64,000 bases of DNA from Terramyces sp. JEL0728 (taxonomy: Eukaryota > Chytridiomycota > Chytridiomycetes > Rhizophydiales > Terramycetaceae), in assembly GCA_027603945.1 (NCBI GenBank), contig JADIIU010000008.1, positions 62,001-126,000 on the forward strand, written 5' to 3'. Both the position numbers and the translations under genes were made by a program. Positions 59,171 to 64,000 of the stretch are shown here, in pieces (the stretch's first letter is position 1; each line of letters starts with the position of its first letter). Below the pieces are notes generated by a model. It was given only the letters and a program-made list of their open reading frames with translations, did no database searches and was not told where the DNA came from.

Positions 59171-62100
59171 ATGTCGAACGATTTTATAAACCTCCGGCAT
59201 CGGCTGGATCAGTTCGAATACACTGAATACTTGGATGTAAATTCAATCCCGCTCGTTCAACGTGTGTTTGCGGATTTGGTAAAAACAACAGAGACTTGCA
59301 AGAACTTGAAACTTACTTCAAGCCAGCTTACAAACGAAAATACAATATTGCAGGAGCAGCTGAATCCAATAAAGTAAAATAATAATAACACAAGGCAAGA
59401 ACTAGTGAATATAACACAGGAGAATAACGTGCTGCACAAAGATATTATTGCTCTGCAGGAATCAAAAGGAAAGTACGAACTAACGATAGGTAACCAGTTT
59501 ATAATGAGATTCGTTCAAGCAAGAGTCGCTGCAAACCACAAGGAAACTAGAACAAAAAATCCATGAAATGAAATTCGTACAAACGCAGTTCCAAACAAAA
59601 TACTTGATGGAACAGGCCAGGAATGATGAACTGCAAGCAAAACTACAAGAACTATTGTACAAATCCCAGCACAATACTCCTCACGAAACTGGAAGAAAAG
59701 CAATTACAAAGCTGCCAAAAATTGATTTAGAAACCGGACTAGGTATTCAGTTGTTAATGATCTGTTCCACTTAGCGAATTGGAATTTTATAAGCCGCCAG
59801 ATCCTGTTGTTTATGACATTGTACATACCTTGGAAGAAAAACTCGAAAAACTGGCTTCTCAAGGTCAGATAAAGGATGCAAATATTTCAGATTTGTCCAA
59901 CAAAGTACTTTTTACTAACCAAGTGCACCCTTCTTCAAGATCAGTTGGAGAAACGCGAATTTGAAATTACCAGACTTGGGTCAGAATTGCAGCTGGCTCG
60001 AGCTGATCAATTCGTTGCTAAACAACATATTACCAGACCGTCTGAAAGCAGAAATGGAAATATTTCAAGATCATCAATGAGAAATATTGGAATATCCGAC
60101 TTGGAAACCGCTAAAGATAGGATAGAGCAATTAGAAATCCAAACAGAGTATCTTCAAGAGCATATAAATGGATTAGAAAAAGAGGTTGAAGATTTAGAAA
60201 ACACAAAGAGTATGGTGCAGTCTTCCTTTGTGGAAGAGAAGCGAGACTTGGCACTAAAGTTGGCAAGCGAAAGAGAGCGAAATGCCAAATTAATGGCAAA
60301 CTTGGAAAAGCTGGAGCAAATGGTGAACGAATTAAACCCAAACACTATTAACATTCCGAAAAACAATTCAAATATCAAAAATTCGAAAACTATCAATGAC
60401 CTAAATGACAAGCTTAAAGCTGCAAATATAAAGTGTGAACAGTCTGCAAAGAGAATATTGATGCTGCAAAAGGATACTACCAGTAAGGGGATATTCATAT
60501 TTAGGATTGACTAAGGAAAACAAGTCTCTTTTAGAACAACTGAACAAGAAATCAGTCCCAAACGCTGAAGAGCTGCCGGTTAAACTGGAATCTGCAAAGA
60601 AAGAAATTGCACATCTACGTTCGCTACTTCAACATCAAGATTCGGGTAGTAACAAAAAAGAAGCTGAACTACTGGAAAGACAATTAAAGTTGCTCTATCA
60701 AGAAAATTCGTATCAAAAGTCAACTCTTGACACTCTGACTTTTAAAATTGATACTTCAGATAGGATTCTACAGGATGTCAAAATTGAAAATACTGGTTTG
60801 GTTCGCCAGTACGAAACTTGCAAAAAGGAAAGAGATGACATGATTGCTGCATTGGAATCGTTCGAGAGGGAGCTTGCAGAGCTGTGCGAGCAGATTACTC
60901 AAATAACTCGGGAAAGGGACAACCTTTTAGTTTTGTATAAGCAAGTAAACCAACAATTGGCTGAACATACAAAATCAAGAGCCGCAACGCCAACCACAAC
61001 TGAAAATCATGCAGCAATCCACGCCTCTCCTCAAGTAAAACCGGATGTCGAAATTCACAGACTAAAGGAAACAGAGAAAATATTGTTGGAAACTATAGAT
61101 TCTCAGAATGCCGAAATCAAAAAGCTGAAAGATGATTTACAAGCCATGTTATTGCGAACCAGAGAAACAGGAGTCTATGCTAACGAGGCTGTATCTCAAC
61201 TAGAACATGAACTCTCAAGTTTGAGCTCTAAACTTTCATCCACTGAAAAGGAACTAGGGGAATGTAAATTGAAATATGAAACAACTACTTCCACTTTGAG
61301 AGATTTGGAACTGCATTATCAAGATCAGCTGAAACAAAATTCAGTTGATCAGCAAACAATTTCCAACCTGGAATTGACAAGAGAAAGTGATGTAATGTAC
61401 GACTAATATTAGTTGTTAAAAATAAGAGAATTGAAATCTAAAATCAACGAGTCTCAGGTGCAGATCAACAAGTATGAATCGGAAATGTCCCACTTAAAAA
61501 TTACTCTCGAAGGAAAAGAAAAGTATATCGGAGAAAACAAACACCTGCTCTCTCAAATCGACAAGGAACGAGATGCATATCAAAATCAATTGGATCAGTC
61601 TTTGGAAAATCTTGCTGATCTCAAAAATAAGTATGAGACTGTAAATTTCAATTACAAAGAAGCAATGAAAGAAAGGGAATCTCACTTGGAGCAAATTGAA
61701 ACTCTGACTAAGCACTTGAATCAACAAGACCGGCACGTCGGGGATATTCAAGGAAAGCTTGATGAGCTGGCTGCAACTAAAAACAGATTGGAATCCCAGC
61801 TCAATGTATCAACTTATTTACATAGCAATTTCAAAATGAAAATAATCAATTAGGCTCAGATTTAATGGCCATTACCAGGGAAAACCAGATTTTAAATTCA
61901 GAGCTCACACTGGCCACTCAAGCAAGGGACCAGTATCAGGCGGAACTTTGTGATTGCGATATTCAAATTCAGCAATTGAATAAACTCATTCTTGGAAAAG
62001 ACGCTGAACAGCAGCAGCTAATCATCAGCTACCACAAAGTAATCAATGAACATGAAAAACTGGAGCTTTCCATCAGATCTTCCTCTGAAGAACTGAATAA

Positions 62101-63205
62101 CCTAAAGTAATATCTTGCTAATGGCAGAATGGAAATTGTAATGCGAGACAAGAGAATCCATCAGCTCCAAGAACATTTGGATAAACTCTCCCAGGAAGTT
62201 ACCAAATACAAAATTGATAACCACGCCTACGAAAAGCAAGAGAGCAGTAATACTCGTTGATATAGATCTTGCTAGAACGCTCGCAACGGCTGAACGAAAT
62301 ATTAAGCAATTGGAAATGGATAAAGCCAGGTTGCAAAAGGAAATTGATGTTTGCAGGGAGTTAACACAATCGATAAATCGCTCAAAGGAAGATATAAACC
62401 AAAGATTTATATCTTGCAACGTAGAAAATGAAAAGCTGGAGAACTTACTTCACAAGAATACTGTAGAGTATGATTCATTGAAAACTCAACTGCAAGCTCA
62501 AGTAATTTGCGTTAGAACTAGATTCTCAAGTGTGAGCGTTTAGAAGAGCTACTGAATAATGAAAGGACAAGAAAAATGCAGTCTGAACAGTCTTCCAAAG
62601 ATTTACAAGCATCCCAGGGAAATTTGGAGATACAGCTGCAAAAATTAAACGAGCAACAAGCAATGAATTTGAACCTGCTTAGCAAGCAGCTCGAAGAATC
62701 GAACTCGGAAGCAGAGAGTCTCAAAGCCAGATTGGCGTCTATGGAGAAGCTTTTACACGATGCACAGCTTCGTAACAATGCCTAATGTTAGAGATTGCTG
62801 ATTCAAACAAAGTATTTGGAGAAAATATGGATAGATTAAAGAGCCTTGAAAAGAGATTAACAGACAAAGAAAACACCATCCAAGACTTGTTGCAGTTATT
62901 CACAAAAGATGCAAGCAATGACGAGCCTGGGAGCGATGCGCTCAAAATGCGTATCATCAATCAGATTCAAGAATTGAGGAGAGAAAAAGAAAAGAATAAT
63001 AGAGAAATCTCTGAAAAAATGTCTCCAAAAAGTAGGATCTCATCAGTGGCTTCTGACTACTCGAATTCGTCAAGGGATTCTGCAGCCGATGGTATTTATG
63101 ATTAATCCAGTTTACCTTGAAAGATTGAAACAAGAAAATATTGAAAAGGGTAAAGAAAACAAGAGGATTTTGGAAACGATTGCGTCTGCGACAAGCGGAC
63201 TGTGA
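59171..63205 (+). CDS. CEP135: Centriole/basal-body protein CEP135 (Bld10)
   Basis: 1263 residues in 13 exons. Introns: 59374-59394, 59490-59508, 59753-59774 (edges uncertain), 59905-59923, 60483-60504, 61392-61412, 61806-61825, 62107-62127, 62247-62265, 62502-62521, 62772-62791 and 63092-63110. CEP135/Bld10 joins the cartwheel hub to triplet microtubules in centrioles. The N-terminus FINLRHRLDQFEYTEYLDV with IPLVQRVFADLVKTTETC follows the CEP135 start (RKRLDQLGY..., LPLVEKLFSDLVHTTE), and DPVVYDIVHTLEEKLEKLA matches the next conserved block. The rest is continuous coiled coil, ending in a Ser-rich stretch. Human CEP135 is 1140 residues. The frame needs a 22-nt intron with GTTAAT donor near 59753, or a non-AG acceptor. 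Confidence 0.8.
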
Positions 63206-63322
63206 GGACGAATAAACTTTTAATTTAACTTTATCCTAGTGCGTTTCAACCAAAAGCTTTGTGACTGCAAAATAATACAAAAAGTCAAACTAATAAATTT
63301 ATGAGGTTTAGAAATGAGGATT

Positions 63323-64000
63323 TTACTTTGCTGCAGAAAATGATACGTCGATTTTAGCTTGTCTTGCCAATTGAACAATTTCACTCATTTTTACAGCTTT
63401 AGAAGCGGCTTCGTCCAAATCATCGATAGCTAGAATCTTTAATCCTGATTCAGCAATCAATTTCTTGGCAGCTTCTACTTCAGTACCTTGCAATCTAACT
63501 ATAAGTGGGAGTTTCAGACCAAGTTCATGCACTGCAGCAATAATACCTTCAGCAATGATATCACATCTCATGATACCGCCAAAGATGTTGACCAAGATAG
63601 CACTGACACTAGGGTCAGACGAAATAATTTTGAATGCTTCGGCTACTTGTTCTTTTTGAGCACCACCACCAACATCTAAAAAGTTGGCTGGGTCTCCACC
63701 ATGAAGCTTAATGATATCCATAGTTGCCATAGCTAAACCAGCACCATTTACTAGAATTAACGAAATGTACCCAAACAGCCAATGTTTCCGTCCAAGCCAA
63801 TGTAGTTAAGATTCCATTTAGCAGCAGCAACCTCACGGGCATCTTCTTGGGTCTTGTCACGAAGAGCAAAGATATCTTTCTGACGGAATTCAGCATTGTC
63901 ATCAAATCCAAATTTAGCATCCATGCACATTACTTCGCCAGATTGAACTTCAGCAAGTGGGTTAATTTCAACCATAGTTGCGTCTTTTTCAATAAAGACT
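63323..64000 (-). CDS. Succinyl-CoA ligase beta subunit (partial)
   Basis: The C-terminal 219 codons; the 5' part lies beyond the window. Intron 63751-63770 (20 nt). This is the TCA-cycle enzyme that makes ATP or GTP from succinyl-CoA, in the mitochondrial matrix. Matches: [48 protein letters not shown] (across the intron), [37 protein letters not shown] and [14 protein letters not shown]. Nucleotide preference (SUCLA2 or SUCLG2 type) cannot be told from this part. Confidence 0.93.

Noticed and set aside
780..63770. Most genes look frameshifted or broken by stop codons, as in pseudogenes, low-quality sequence or stop-codon reassignment
   Set aside because: Each break coincides with a GT...AG segment of 19-22 nt whose removal restores the conserved frame, so these are introns. 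No TAA, TAG or TGA needs to be read as an amino acid.

Overview
The window is nuclear DNA of a eukaryote, most likely an early-diverging, flagellated fungus or a close fungal relative. I could not place it to a genus. Fungal signals are tandem DUF1769 proteins, an Rvs161/Hob3 BAR protein, a CBS-PB1 protein of the Mug70 type and a Pcl-type cyclin. A CEP135/Bld10-type centriole protein implies basal bodies, so a zoosporic life stage. Genes often missing from yeasts and moulds are present: NAMPT, FBXO31-like, NPEPL1-like aminopeptidase and CEP135. Oxoglutarate dehydrogenase, succinyl-CoA ligase, an ATP synthase assembly factor and mitochondrial ribosomal proteins point to a full aerobic mitochondrion rather than a reduced one.

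The most striking property is splicing. Nearly every gene looks frameshifted until GT...AG introns of only 19-22 nt are removed. I resolved 108 by hand: 31 of 19 nt, 46 of 20, 19 of 21 and 12 of 22, with none longer. Most carry a TAAT/CTAAC-like branch motif a few bases before the AG. With these removed, every complete multi-exon model below is an exact multiple of three and matches its family across the junctions.

Layout. 1-8.7 kb: three small secreted proteins of one type with strong TATA boxes (185, 7231, 8258), tandem DUF1769 genes, an F-box gene and MED13. 8.7-14.6 kb: Hob3-like BAR protein, an isoprenylcysteine methyltransferase with a doubled N-terminal region, NAMPT, TMEM50, an unknown small gene and an Mpv17-like protein. 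14.7-22.4 kb: a nucleostemin-like GTPase, Vps55, a cyclin, a TPMT-like methyltransferase, Dpb4/POLE3, ARPC5, two mitoribosomal proteins and an M17 aminopeptidase. 22.8-41.3 kb: a KA1 kinase, an anoctamin, FBXO31-like, IBTK-like (ANK-RCC1-BTB), a chromate transporter, an F-box/LRR protein, the Mtm1/SLC25A39 carrier, a kinesin-8 and Atp11. 41.3-53 kb: oxoglutarate dehydrogenase E1, PIG-T, uS10m, Rrp12 and CBS-PB1. 53-54.2 kb: a decayed hAT transposase with a BED finger, the only mobile-element trace. 54.2-63.2 kb: a microtubule/centrosome neighbourhood with a second kinesin-8, CutC, a centrosomin (CM1) protein and CEP135. The window ends inside a succinyl-CoA ligase beta gene.

Genes are packed on both strands. 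Intergenic gaps are usually tens to a few hundred bases; the smallest are 8 bp between stop codons and 21 bp between divergent start codons. Coordinates given for spliced genes are first to last coding base, with intron positions in the evidence text.
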